In this document: positions 32,063-39,231 of the stretch, in pieces
Layout of the letters: each line of letters starts with the position of its first letter
Numbering within the stretch: position 1 is the first letter of the stretch
NCBI RefSeq assembly: GCF_022919715.1
Contig: NZ_CP095042.1
Coordinates: 1,364,001 to 1,428,000 of the forward strand
DNA length: 64,000 nt
From: Agromyces sp. H17E-10
GTDB taxonomy: Bacteria; Actinomycetota; Actinomycetes; Actinomycetales; Microbacteriaceae
Direction of reading: 5' to 3'
The notes under the pieces: model-generated
What the model was told of the DNA's origin: nothing
Database searches by the model: none
The model's input: the letters and a program-made list of their open reading frames with translations, nothing else
Made by a program: the position numbers and the translations under genes

Positions 32063-32793
32063 ACCGTGGTCCTCACTTTCAGGGTGGGAAGCATCTTGCT
32101 CACGAGGCTCGGTCCCTTCGGTCCCTGCGACATCATGTTGCGCTCGATGCGCGACAGGATCAACGAGACCGGGAAGGCGATGATGAAGTACATCAGCGCA
32201 GCGGTCGTCAGGATCTCGAGCGCGCGGTACGTCTCGGACGCGATCTTGTTCGCCGTGAACATGAGGTCGGCGACGGCGATCGTCGAGACGAGCGCGGTGT
32301 CCTTGAACAGCGAGATGTTGAGCGACATGATCACGGGCAGCTGCTGCCTGACCGCCTGCGGGATGATGATGTACCGCACCTGCTGCCAGCGGGTGAGGCG
32401 CAGCATCTGGCCCGCCTCGATCTGCTCGACCGGCACCGACTGGAAGCCGGATCGCAGTGCCTCGGCCATGAACGCCGTCAGGTTGGCCGTGAGCGCGATC
32501 ACCGCGGAGACGGGCCCCGGGATCGTGATGCCGGTCAGGGTGGGCATCGCGTAGTACACCCAGAACAGCTGGACGAGGAGCGGAGTGCAGCGGAACACCT
32601 CGATGTAGAGCTGGGCCGCCCAGCGCAGCACGTCGATGTGCGACATGCGGAGGAGGGCCAGGGGCACCGCGAGGATCATCGAGAAGACGATCACGATGAG
32701 GGAGATCTCGATGGTGACCCAGAGGCCGTCGAGCAGTCTCGGCAGGTTGCTGGTGACGACGTTCCAGTCGAAGTCGTACGTTCTGATCATCAT
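32059..32793 (-). CDS. Polar amino acid ABC transporter permease
   Basis: A 244-residue inner-membrane permease of the HisMQ/GlnP family with about five transmembrane segments. The family signature is clear: LYIEVFRCTPLLVQLFW near residue 85 and the EAA loop EALRSGFQSVPVEQIEAG further on. It probably works as a homodimer, since only one permease gene is present. It starts at ATG 32793, with a second ATG one codon later. It sits 20 bp after the solute-binding protein gene and overlaps the ATPase gene. Substrate is inferred from the catabolic genes of the same operon. Confidence 0.9.
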   Translation of the reverse strand: MMIRTYDFDWNVVTSNLPRLLDGLWVTIEISLIVIVFSMILAVPLALLRMSHIDVLRWAAQLYIEVFRCTPLLVQLFWVYYAMPTLTGITIPGPVSAVIALTANLTAFMAEALRSGFQSVPVEQIEAGQMLRLTRWQQVRYIIIPQAVRQQLPVIMSLNISLFKDTALVSTIAVADLMFTANKIASETYRALEILTTAALMYFIIAFPVSLILSRIERNMMSQGPKGPSLVSKMLPTLKVRTTV

Positions 32794-32813
32794 GGGATAT
32801 CAGCGCCCCTCGG

Positions 32814-33704
32814 TCACTGCATCTGCAGGTCGCCGAGGGTGTCGACCTCGACGATGCCGGCCTCTTCGAACGCGCGCTTCAGCGAGCCGTCGTTCTTCGC
32901 GGTCTGGATCGCGATGTTCAGCACCTGCAGCGAGCGGGCGTCGATGTCAGCGTTGACGCCGTAGTTCGAGTCCTGCACGAAGATCGGCGGGTCGGGCACG
33001 ACGATCTTCAGCGACGGGTCCTTCTGCGCCGCGTCGGCGAGGGTCGGCAGGTCGGCGAACGCGGCGACGGCACGGCCGGCGCCCATCGCGGTGACCGCGT
33101 TCGGGATGCTCTCGGTCGTGAGCAGCTCGACGCCGAGGCCCTCGATGGCCGGCTCGTACGAGGTGCCGCTCGCGAGGGCGACCGGCTGGCCGCTGGCGAC
33201 GATGTCGTCGACGCTCGTCAGGCCCGAGTCGGCCCGCACGATGAAGACGCCCTCGTAGGTGTAGACCGGGTCGGTGAACTGGATCGCGAGCGAGCGCTCG
33301 GAGGTCGAGTCGAGGTAGGCCGCGACGTCGAACCGGTCGGCCTGCAGGCCGGAGACCATCTTCGACCACTCGGCGGCGACCGGGGTGAACTTGACGCCCA
33401 TCTCGTCGGCGAGCTTCTGCAGCGGCACGATGTTCGGGCCGCCCATCTTGCCGTCGGGCTGCTCGGCGGTCATCGGCGGCGCCGAGGCGATGCCGACGCG
33501 GAGCTCGCCCTGCGCCTTGATCTTCTCGATCCAGGCGCCGTTGGCCGAGGCGCCGCCCGACGCGGCGGCGGCACCGCCGCCCCCGCCCTGGAGGGAGGCG
33601 CCGAGCCACCCGCCGGCGAGCGCGAGCACGATCACGCCGATGATCGCGAGGATGGTGCGGTTCGTTCGCTGTGCCTTTTTCGTCTTGGAGTTCGTGTTCG
33701 ACAT
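32814..33704 (-). CDS. Extracellular solute-binding protein family 3 (amino acid)
   Basis: A 296-residue binding protein for the three-gene importer. A Lys/Arg-rich start is followed by a hydrophobic segment (about residues 18-36) and a Gly/Ala/Ser linker. There is no Cys in a lipobox, so it is either released or held by an uncleaved membrane anchor, unlike the two lipoprotein receptors elsewhere in this window. The mature domain shows family 3 features such as LRVGIASAPPMTAEQPDG and RFDVAAYLDSTSERSLAIQFTDPV. ATG 33704 is used rather than an upstream in-frame ATG because the hydrophobic signal follows it directly. It is the first gene after the operator and promoter at 33774-33830. Confidence 0.87.
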   Translation of the reverse strand: MSNTNSKTKKAQRTNRTILAIIGVIVLALAGGWLGASLQGGGGGAAAASGGASANGAWIEKIKAQGELRVGIASAPPMTAEQPDGKMGGPNIVPLQKLADEMGVKFTPVAAEWSKMVSGLQADRFDVAAYLDSTSERSLAIQFTDPVYTYEGVFIVRADSGLTSVDDIVASGQPVALASGTSYEPAIEGLGVELLTTESIPNAVTAMGAGRAVAAFADLPTLADAAQKDPSLKIVVPDPPIFVQDSNYGVNADIDARSLQVLNIAIQTAKNDGSLKRAFEEAGIVEVDTLGDLQMQ

Positions 33705-33773
33705 TGCGGGGCCTGTTCTCTGTGAGGTCGCGGTTCGCGAGGGGGACTTGCCTACTTCGGACTGCGTTGTCTT

Positions 33774-33786
33774 AGTGTCTGACAAT
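33774..33786 (-). promoter_or_regulatory. GntR operator copy A (transport/catabolic operon)
   Basis: AGTGTCTGACAAT (minus strand ATTGTCAGACACT) matches the perfect copy at 35299 in 11 of 13 positions. It lies about 15 bases downstream of the -10 box at 33802-33807, where a bound repressor would block transcription. A further GTTGTC half-site is next to it. Confidence 0.55.
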
Positions 33787-33801
33787 CTGGCGATGCGTGA
33801 G

Positions 33802-33830
33802 ATATTACATACGGGTCCCGCGGGCCGCAA
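33802..33830 (-). promoter_or_regulatory. Likely promoter of the hydroxyproline-type operon
   Basis: On the minus strand TTGCGG (33825-33830) and TAATAT (33802-33807) are separated by 17 bases. TAATAT is one of the best -10 boxes in the window. Transcription would run through operator A into the solute-binding protein gene. Confidence 0.6.
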
Positions 33831-33935
33831 GACCTTTCTCGAGCACGGGACGAGTGGCTCGTTCCGGTCGGCGCGCGCCGACGACGCGCGCCGCGGGGAC
33901 GTATCGACCCGGGGGCGCGCGCGTCAGCGGTTCGA

Positions 33936-34529
33936 TCAGTCGACCGCGAGCACCTGGCCGCTCTCCACGCCTTCGACGGCGCGACGGAACGCCTGCCCGA
34001 CGCGCTCCCCCGACACCGGCGGGAAGCCCGGGAACGAGTCGTGATACGCCGGCGCGTCGGCGAGCACCGAGGGGCTCACCGCGTTGATGCGGATGCCGCG
34101 CGGGAGCTCGACCGCCGCCGCACGCACGAACGCCTCGACGGCGCCGTTGGCCATCGCCGCGGCCACGCCGTCGGCGATGTGCGCTCGGCCGACGACGCCC
34201 GTGGTCAGCGTGATCGAGCCCCGGTCGCGGAGGTGCGGAAGCGCGAGGCGCACGAGGTCGAGCTGGTTCAGCACCTTGCCCGCGAACGCCGCCTCGTAGT
34301 CGTCGCGGCCGAGTCGTTCGAGCGGCTTGAACGGTACCGCCCCGACCGCCGAGACGACGGCGTCGACCGCCCCGACGTCTTCGAACAGCGCGCGGATCGA
34401 CGCCTCGTCGCCGAGGTCCACTCGGGGGTCGGTGCTGCGACCCACCGCCAGCAGGTCGTGTCGGGCGCGCAGCGCGCCGGCTGCGGCCGAGCCGACGTGA
34501 CCCGAGGCGCCGATGACGACGATCTTCAC
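33936..34529 (-). CDS. Short-chain dehydrogenase (short form)
   Basis: A 197-residue SDR-fold protein with an N-terminal VVIGASGHVGSA nucleotide motif. It has an abbreviated core typical of the small SDR subgroup that includes uncharacterised NAD(P)-binding dehydrogenases. The usual Tyr-X3-Lys is not evident; the helix reads GAVEAFVRAAAVEL, so Tyr appears replaced and catalysis is uncertain. GTG 34529 overlaps the stop of the GntR gene (GTGA), so the two are co-translated. Its job in hydroxyproline or sugar-acid metabolism is unknown; a regulatory or non-redox role is conceivable. Confidence 0.75.
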   Translation of the reverse strand: MKIVVIGASGHVGSAAAGALRARHDLLAVGRSTDPRVDLGDEASIRALFEDVGAVDAVVSAVGAVPFKPLERLGRDDYEAAFAGKVLNQLDLVRLALPHLRDRGSITLTTGVVGRAHIADGVAAAMANGAVEAFVRAAAVELPRGIRINAVSPSVLADAPAYHDSFPGFPPVSGERVGQAFRRAVEGVESGQVLAVD

Positions 34530-35239
34530 GCGACGCCTCCTTCGCCGTCCGGGGCGAGCAGGCCGAGCAGTTCATCGGCACTGTCGAGGGTGTGGGCGAT
34601 GAACGCCCGGTGGATGACGTCCCGGTCCTTCGTCCGAATGGCGTCCATCAGGTCGGCGTGCACCCGGTGCGCGCGCTCGGGGTCGTTCCTCGCCCACTGG
34701 TCCTCGGCGAGGGCGATGGTGAGGTGCGCCTCGGTGACCGGCCAGAGCTTCAGCAGCAGGTAGTTCTCCGAGGCCACCCAGATCTGCCGGTGGAACTCGA
34801 GGTGCGCCTCGTACTGCACGAGGGGGTCGGGGTCGAAGGCGAAGCGCTCGAACCGCTCCCAACCTCGCTCGATGGCCTGCATCCGCCGCCCGGTCTCGTC
34901 GGCCAGCACGGCGTCGACGGCGAGCATGTCGAGCCCGACCCGGGCGACCGCGATGTCGCGGATCTGCTGTGGCGAGACTTCGGCGACCCGGATGCCGCGA
35001 TAGGGCTCCTGCACGATCAAGCCCTCGCGGGTGAGTTGGTTGAGCGCCTCGCGCACGGTCGGCCGGCTCACGCCGAGCGCCGACGCCAGCTGGGTCTCGG
35101 TCAGCTTGTCGCCCGGCTTCAGCCGGCCGAGGATGATCGAGCGCCGGATCTCGATGCCGACCGCCGCCTTGCGGGACACCGTCGACACCGGGCCCGGCCC
35201 CCACGGGTCGACGCCCGTCGACTTCCCATCCAGACTCAT
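34526..35239 (-). CDS. GntR-family (FCD/FadR-type) transcriptional regulator
   Basis: A 237-residue regulator. An N-terminal winged helix-turn-helix is visible (LTETQLASALGVSRPTVREAL, near residues 46-66), then an all-helical FCD ligand domain with likely metal-binding His residues in HLEFHRQ and FIAHTLD. FCD regulators often sense organic or amino acids. A perfect ATTGTAAGACAAT palindrome 60 bases before its ATG, and close copies before the transport operon and the Ldh-family gene, indicate that it regulates itself and both flanking units. It is translationally coupled to a small SDR gene downstream. Confidence 0.9.
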   Translation of the reverse strand: MSLDGKSTGVDPWGPGPVSTVSRKAAVGIEIRRSIILGRLKPGDKLTETQLASALGVSRPTVREALNQLTREGLIVQEPYRGIRVAEVSPQQIRDIAVARVGLDMLAVDAVLADETGRRMQAIERGWERFERFAFDPDPLVQYEAHLEFHRQIWVASENYLLLKLWPVTEAHLTIALAEDQWARNDPERAHRVHADLMDAIRTKDRDVIHRAFIAHTLDSADELLGLLAPDGEGGVA

Positions 35240-35250
35240 CTCACCCCTCC

Positions 35251-35292
35251 GTTCGCCGGCGACCCCGGCCCGGTTCGCCGGTGACCCCGGCC
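35251..35292. repeat. Short direct repeat in the gntR leader
   Basis: Two 20-base copies differing at one position (35251-35270 and 35273-35292, both beginning GTTCGCCGG and ending GACCCCGGCC) lie between the gntR start codon and its operator. They would be in the 5' untranslated RNA. Their role is unknown; a slippage duplication is enough to explain them. Confidence 0.6.
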
Positions 35293-35298
35293 GGCAAC

Positions 35299-35311
35299 AT
35301 TGTAAGACAAT
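35299..35311 (-). promoter_or_regulatory. GntR operator copy B (gntR autoregulation)
   Basis: ATTGTAAGACAAT is a perfect 5-3-5 inverted repeat. On the minus strand it contains TACAAT, a good -10 box for gntR itself, so repressor binding would cover the promoter. It lies one base beyond the stop codon of the Ldh-family gene (35312). Confidence 0.6.
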
Positions 35312-36334
35312 CTACGCATCGCTGGACAGGGATGCATCGGCGAAGATCTCGGCGATGGCGTCGGTCATCGGAATCCCGTCCCGCTCAGCCTGCGCGCGAT
35401 TGCGATAGCGATGATCGGCGGGCAGGCGCGTCATGCCGGATTCGCGCAGGAACGCGACGAGCTGCTCGATGCGCGCAGCGAAACCGCCGCCGCCGCGGTC
35501 GGGGTCGATGAGCACGAGCAACTGCCCGGTGCGCCGCGTCCTCGCCGCCCCCTGCTCGAGCTCGGCCTCGTACGAGAAGGCGCCGCCCGTGAGCCCCGCG
35601 GCGAGCACCTCGACCATGAACGAGAGCGCAGCGCCCTTGTGCCCGCCGAACGGCAGCAGCCCGCGAGCCGCCAGGATCTCCCCCGGGTCGGTGGTGTCGC
35701 GCCCGTCCCGATCCGTGCCGGTGCCCGGCGGGACCTCGCGCGACGCGTTGCGTGCGAGCTGGAGGTCGCCGTGCGACATCGAGGAGGTCGCCAGGTCGAA
35801 GACGATCGGGGATGCTCCGCGCACCGGTGTCGCGAAGGCGATCGGGTTGGTGCCGAACACGGGCTCGGCCGCCCCGCGCGGGCGGACCACGCGCGTGCCG
35901 CCGACGACCATCGTGAGACCGACGAAGCCCGCGACGGCGAACGGCTCGAGGTCGGGCCACAATGCGCTGAAGTGGTGGGAGTCCTTGATCGCGACGACTG
36001 CGATCCCGGTCTCGGCGAGCATCCCGTCGACGACGGGTTGTGCGTGCCGGAGCGCCGGTTGCGCGAATCCGTTCGCCGCATCGACCCGGAGGAACGACGG
36101 CCCGACCCGTTCGAGCACGGGCTCCGCCGCCCCGTCGACCGTGCCGCTCCGCAGTGAGTCGAGGTAGCCGTGCAGCCGGAAGACGCCGTGGCTCGACGCC
36201 CCGTCGCGTTCGCAGCCGGCGCAGTTGCGCGCGATGACCTCTGCCGTGAACGGCGACGCGCCCGCCTGCTCGAGGAGCGTCTGCAGCCGGCCGACGAGCG
36301 GCTCGAACGCGATGCTGACTCCCCTGTCGATCAT
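35312..36334 (-). CDS. Ldh/YlbC-family NAD(P)-dependent oxidoreductase
   Basis: A 340-residue member of the malate/L-lactate dehydrogenase 2 family, which includes delta-1-pyrroline-2-carboxylate and delta-1-piperideine-2-carboxylate reductases (DpkA/LhpI type). Family features include GCERDGASSHGVFRLHGY, IKDSHHFSALWPD with the catalytic His, and PFGGHKGAALSFMVEVLA near the cofactor site. In a hydroxyproline or proline context it may reduce a pyrroline carboxylate to proline. ATG 36334 has AGGGAG 9 bases upstream. Its promoter region carries a third GntR operator copy, which ties it to the same regulon. A lactate/malate or ureidoglycolate role is less likely. Confidence 0.82.
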   Translation of the reverse strand: MIDRGVSIAFEPLVGRLQTLLEQAGASPFTAEVIARNCAGCERDGASSHGVFRLHGYLDSLRSGTVDGAAEPVLERVGPSFLRVDAANGFAQPALRHAQPVVDGMLAETGIAVVAIKDSHHFSALWPDLEPFAVAGFVGLTMVVGGTRVVRPRGAAEPVFGTNPIAFATPVRGASPIVFDLATSSMSHGDLQLARNASREVPPGTGTDRDGRDTTDPGEILAARGLLPFGGHKGAALSFMVEVLAAGLTGGAFSYEAELEQGAARTRRTGQLLVLIDPDRGGGGFAARIEQLVAFLRESGMTRLPADHRYRNRAQAERDGIPMTDAIAEIFADASLSSDA

Positions 36335-36375
36335 GCCCTGCGCGCTCCCTGCCACGTCGATGTACCGATTGCCTG

Positions 36376-36388
36376 ATTGTAAGGCAAT
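36376..36388 (-). promoter_or_regulatory. GntR operator copy C (Ldh-family gene)
   Basis: ATTGTAAGGCAAT differs from the perfect copy B at one base. On the minus strand it again contains TACAAT as a likely -10 box, about 42 bases before the start codon. With copies A and B it defines a local regulon. Confidence 0.55.
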
Positions 36389-36447
36389 CGTAACGGAGCA
36401 ACGCAAGCCCCACCCCCGAACAGGGGGCGATCCGGTCCCGCTGCGGA

Positions 36448-36453
36448 TATCAT
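36448..36453 (+). promoter_or_regulatory. -10 box suggesting a leaderless mRNA
   Basis: TATCAT ends 7 bases before the ATG at 36461, and there is no ribosome binding site in between (CATTCCCGGC). This spacing places the transcription start at or next to the A of the ATG. Leaderless genes are common in actinobacteria. A matching -35 box is not evident. Confidence 0.45.
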
Positions 36454-36460
36454 TCCCGGC

Positions 36461-36856
36461 ATGGGAACTCTGTATTACGGCGACTCGCAGACTCCTATCG
36501 GCATCGAGGATCGCGCGCTCGCCCATCTGAAGGTTGCACTGATCACCAAGCTCCGCCGCGGCGAGAGCTTCACCCTCTCGTGGCAGCACCACGACGACGA
36601 GCCCCGCGGGCGCTCGACGATCTGGGTGCATCCGTCCATTCCGATGCGGTTCGTGTTCGACACCCCCGAACGTCCTGAACTCAACAAGGAATGGATCAAC
36701 GACCTCATGGTGTCGGCCAACTCGACCGGCGGCGTGCAGCTCGTGCCCGAGCACCTCGACACCGCCTCGATCGCCACCATGCCCGACCGGCCGCCGGGTG
36801 CCGACGTCGACGTGCACGCACTCGTCGGCGCGGTGACGCTCGACCGGGCGAACTAG
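36461..36856 (+). CDS. Small conserved actinobacterial protein (DUF7882-like)
   Basis: A 131-residue soluble protein beginning MGTLYYGDS. The sequence resembles a small conserved family common in Microbacteriaceae that I associate with DUF7882; I recall no function. It has a basic stretch (LKVALITKLRRGESFTLSW) followed by a DDEPRGRSTIWVHPSIP segment and an acidic C-terminal half. The predicted structure is mixed alpha/beta with no membrane segment. It is alone on the plus strand between two minus-strand operons and seems to be expressed from a leaderless promoter. Confidence 0.75.
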   Translation: MGTLYYGDSQTPIGIEDRALAHLKVALITKLRRGESFTLSWQHHDDEPRGRSTIWVHPSIPMRFVFDTPERPELNKEWINDLMVSANSTGGVQLVPEHLDTASIATMPDRPPGADVDVHALVGAVTLDRAN

Positions 36857-36869
36857 CCCCGCCGACGCC

Positions 36870-37229
36870 TCACGCGAGCGGCTCGACGAACGTCAGCTGC
36901 GACCCGTCCTCCTCGATGAGCGGACCGAGCGCGGCGTTGAACGGTGCGCCGTACGGCGCCGCCAGGTGCGCGGCGAAGGCTGCGGCATCCCGATAGGTCT
37001 CGGTGACGACGAAGCGGCGACCGGCCGGCGCCGGCCCGGCGACGACCGTCGGCCGTGCCTCGAGCACGGGGGCCGTCGCCACGCGGAGCGGCGTGAAGTC
37101 GAGGCATCCCGGTTCACGACGGACCTGCGCCGTGAGCGCGAGGAGGAGGCGCTCGACCTCCTCCTCGCGCCCCGGCAGCGCGGTGAACTCGGCGACGAGC
37201 TGCACCGGCCCCGAGGCATCCTCGGTCAT
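36870..37229 (-). CDS. Dimeric alpha/beta-barrel (ABM-fold) protein
   Basis: A 119-residue protein of the antibiotic-biosynthesis-monooxygenase-like fold (ferredoxin-like dimeric barrel), with VQLVAEFTALPGREEEVERLL at the start and ETYRDAAAFAAHLAAPYG in the middle. Its ATG overlaps the stop of a sugar ABC ATPase gene (ATGA), making it the last gene of the fructose-type transporter operon. Members of this fold include cofactor-free monooxygenases and, in a related family, sugar mutarotases such as RhaM. A sugar mutarotase role would suit the operon, but the sequence does not prove it. Confidence 0.78.
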   Translation of the reverse strand: MTEDASGPVQLVAEFTALPGREEEVERLLLALTAQVRREPGCLDFTPLRVATAPVLEARPTVVAGPAPAGRRFVVTETYRDAAAFAAHLAAPYGAPFNAALGPLIEEDGSQLTFVEPLA

Positions 37230-38029
37230 GCCGTCGCCGCGCCCGTCATGATCGCGACCGCGTCGGTCATCGAGTGCGACTGCGGCGTGATCGTCGCGGC
37301 GCGCTTGCCGAGCCGCTGGATGTGGATGCGGTCGGCCACCTCGAACACGTGCGGCATGTTGTGCGAGATGAGGATCACGGGGATGCCCTGGTCGCGCAGC
37401 CGCTTCACGAGCTCGAGCACCTGGTTCGACTCGCGCACGCCGAGGGCGGCGGTCGGCTCGTCGAGCACGACCACCTTCGAGCCGAAGGCGGCGGCCCGCG
37501 CCACCGCGACGGCCTGACGCTGGCCGCCCGAGAGGTTCTCGACGGGCACGGTCACGTCCTGCAGGGTCGAGATGCCGAGCGAGGTCAACTGCGCGCGCGC
37601 CTGCTGACGCATGCCCTTCTGGTCGACGACGCGGAAGACCGAGCCGAGGATGCCCTTCTTGCGCACCTCGCGGCCGAGGAACAGGTTGGAGGCGACGTCG
37701 AGGGCCGGCGAGACCGCGAGGTTCTGGTACACCGTCTCGATGCCGGCCGCGCGGGCGTCCTGCGGGCGCTTGAAGTGCACGGGCCGCCCGTCGAGCAGCA
37801 ACTCGCCCTCGTCGGGCACGTAGGCACCCGTGAGGCACTTGATGAGCGTCGACTTGCCGGCGCCGTTGTCGCCGATGACCGCGAGCACCTCGCCCGGGTA
37901 GAGCTCGAGGCTGACGCCGTCGAGGCCGACGACCCGGCCGAAGGTCTTCACGAGACGCCGGGCCTGCAGCACGGGGGTACGGGTCTCCGTCGCCGGCGCT
38001 GCCGGCGATGCGGGTGTTGCGGTGGTCAT
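37226..38029 (-). CDS. Sugar ABC transporter ATP-binding protein (single-domain, FrcA-like)
   Basis: A 267-residue ATPase with Walker A GDNGAGKST (53-61), Q-loop TVYQNLAV, signature LSGGQRQ, Walker B VVVLDEPTAALG and H-loop SHNM. Most ribose-type importers use a double-domain ATPase of about 500 residues; this is the single-domain version known from fructose importers of the FrcBCA type. It overlaps the permease gene upstream (ATGA at 38026-38029) and the ABM-fold gene downstream. With the permease and the lipoprotein receptor it forms a complete importer, controlled by the LacI repressor encoded next door. Confidence 0.9.
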   Translation of the reverse strand: MTTATPASPAAPATETRTPVLQARRLVKTFGRVVGLDGVSLELYPGEVLAVIGDNGAGKSTLIKCLTGAYVPDEGELLLDGRPVHFKRPQDARAAGIETVYQNLAVSPALDVASNLFLGREVRKKGILGSVFRVVDQKGMRQQARAQLTSLGISTLQDVTVPVENLSGGQRQAVAVARAAAFGSKVVVLDEPTAALGVRESNQVLELVKRLRDQGIPVILISHNMPHVFEVADRIHIQRLGKRAATITPQSHSMTDAVAIMTGAATA

Positions 38030-39102
38030 TTGCGTACCTTCCGAATCCACTGGTCGACCGAGACGGCCACGATGATGAGCACGCCGACCGCGAAGGTCTG
38101 CCAGAGCACGTCGAGCCCGGCGAGCGAGAGTCCGTTGCGGAACACGCCGACGATGAGCGCGCCGAGCAGGGTGCCCCAGACGGTGCCGCGACCGCCGAAG
38201 AGGCTCGTGCCGCCGATGACGACGGCCGTGATCGAGTCGAGGTTGAGCTCGGCGCCCGCGTTCGGCGAGGCCGCGTTCGTGCGCCCGATCTGGATCCACG
38301 CGCCGAGCGCGAGGATCGCGCCGGCGGCGAGGTAGACACTCATGAGCACCCGGCTGACGCTGATGCCGGCGAGGCGCGCGGCCTCGGGGTCGTCGCCGAC
38401 GGCGTAGACGTGCCGGCCCCACGCCGTCTTCGACAGGATGAGCGCGACCACGACGTAGAGCAGCAGCATGAGCAGCACGCCGACCGTGAAGTTCACGCCG
38501 CCGATGTCGAAGGTCGTGCCCGTCCAGGTGAGGAGCGCGGGCATCTCACCGCCGCGCACCGTCGCGCCGCCCGAGTAGAGCAGCGTGAGCGCGACGAAGA
38601 TGCTGAGCGTGCCGAGCGTGACGATGAAGGGCGGCAGCTTGAGCCTCGTCACGAGCACGCCGTTGAAGGCGCCGGCGGCGAGGCCGACGACGAGGCCGAG
38701 CAGCAGTGCGATGACCGCGGGGACGCCCTGGTTGACCGCGGTCTGGGCGATCACCATGGAGCTCAGCACCATGACCGCGCCGACCGAGAGGTCGATGCCC
38801 GCGGTGAGGATGACGAGGGTCTGGGCGACGGCGAGCGTGCCGACCACGGCGACCTGCTGCGTGATGAGCGACAGGTTCGCGGGGTTCAGGAACCGGTCGT
38901 TGAGGATGCCGAAGACGATCACCGCGATGACGAGCACGATGGCCGGGCTGATCGCCGGGTACCGGTGCAGGACGTTGCGGATGCGGCTGAGGGGCGTGGA
39001 GCGGTCGAGGAACTCCTCGGCCAGGTCGAGCGCCGAGGTCGGCGGCCCGCCGGTGGGCTGGGCCGGCGCAGCGGGCGCCGGCTCGGTGGTGTGCTGACTC
39101 AC
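38026..39102 (-). CDS. Sugar ABC transporter permease (ribose/fructose family)
   Basis: A 358-residue integral membrane permease of the RbsC/FrcC family with about nine to ten hydrophobic segments after a 45-residue Pro/Ala-rich cytoplasmic tail. Typical motifs include LVILTAGIDLSVGAVMVLSSM and the loop GRHVYAVGDDPEAARLAGI, followed by TAVVIGGTSLFGGRGTVWGT. The start is GTG at 39102 (GTGAGTCAG); the upstream region is occupied by a hairpin. It should form the channel of the fructose-type importer as a homodimer. Confidence 0.9.
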   Translation of the reverse strand: MSQHTTEPAPAAPAQPTGGPPTSALDLAEEFLDRSTPLSRIRNVLHRYPAISPAIVLVIAVIVFGILNDRFLNPANLSLITQQVAVVGTLAVAQTLVILTAGIDLSVGAVMVLSSMVIAQTAVNQGVPAVIALLLGLVVGLAAGAFNGVLVTRLKLPPFIVTLGTLSIFVALTLLYSGGATVRGGEMPALLTWTGTTFDIGGVNFTVGVLLMLLLYVVVALILSKTAWGRHVYAVGDDPEAARLAGISVSRVLMSVYLAAGAILALGAWIQIGRTNAASPNAGAELNLDSITAVVIGGTSLFGGRGTVWGTLLGALIVGVFRNGLSLAGLDVLWQTFAVGVLIIVAVSVDQWIRKVRK

Positions 39103-39146
39103 GTTGGTACTCCGTCGTGTCGGTGGGGTTCGGTGCGGTGAGGGTC

Positions 39147-39200
39147 GGCGCGGGCCGGGGAGGAGCGGGATGCCGCGGCATCCGTCACCCGGCCCGCGCC
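39147..39200 (-). terminator. Intercistronic stem-loop between receptor and permease genes
   Basis: A perfect 13-bp GC stem (39147-39159 with 39188-39200) encloses a smaller palindrome GGATGCCGCGGCATCC. It lies in the 129-bp gap after the sugar-binding protein gene. Such structures usually protect the receptor mRNA and reduce read-through to the permease. Confidence 0.65.
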
Positions 39201-39231
39201 GGGCTCAGGCGAGGGGCGGATCAGGCCTGGG

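Noticed and set aside
33774..33786. Operator A as a perfect palindrome
   Set aside because: Only 11 of 13 bases match copy B and the left arm is degraded, so I report it as a related, weaker site.
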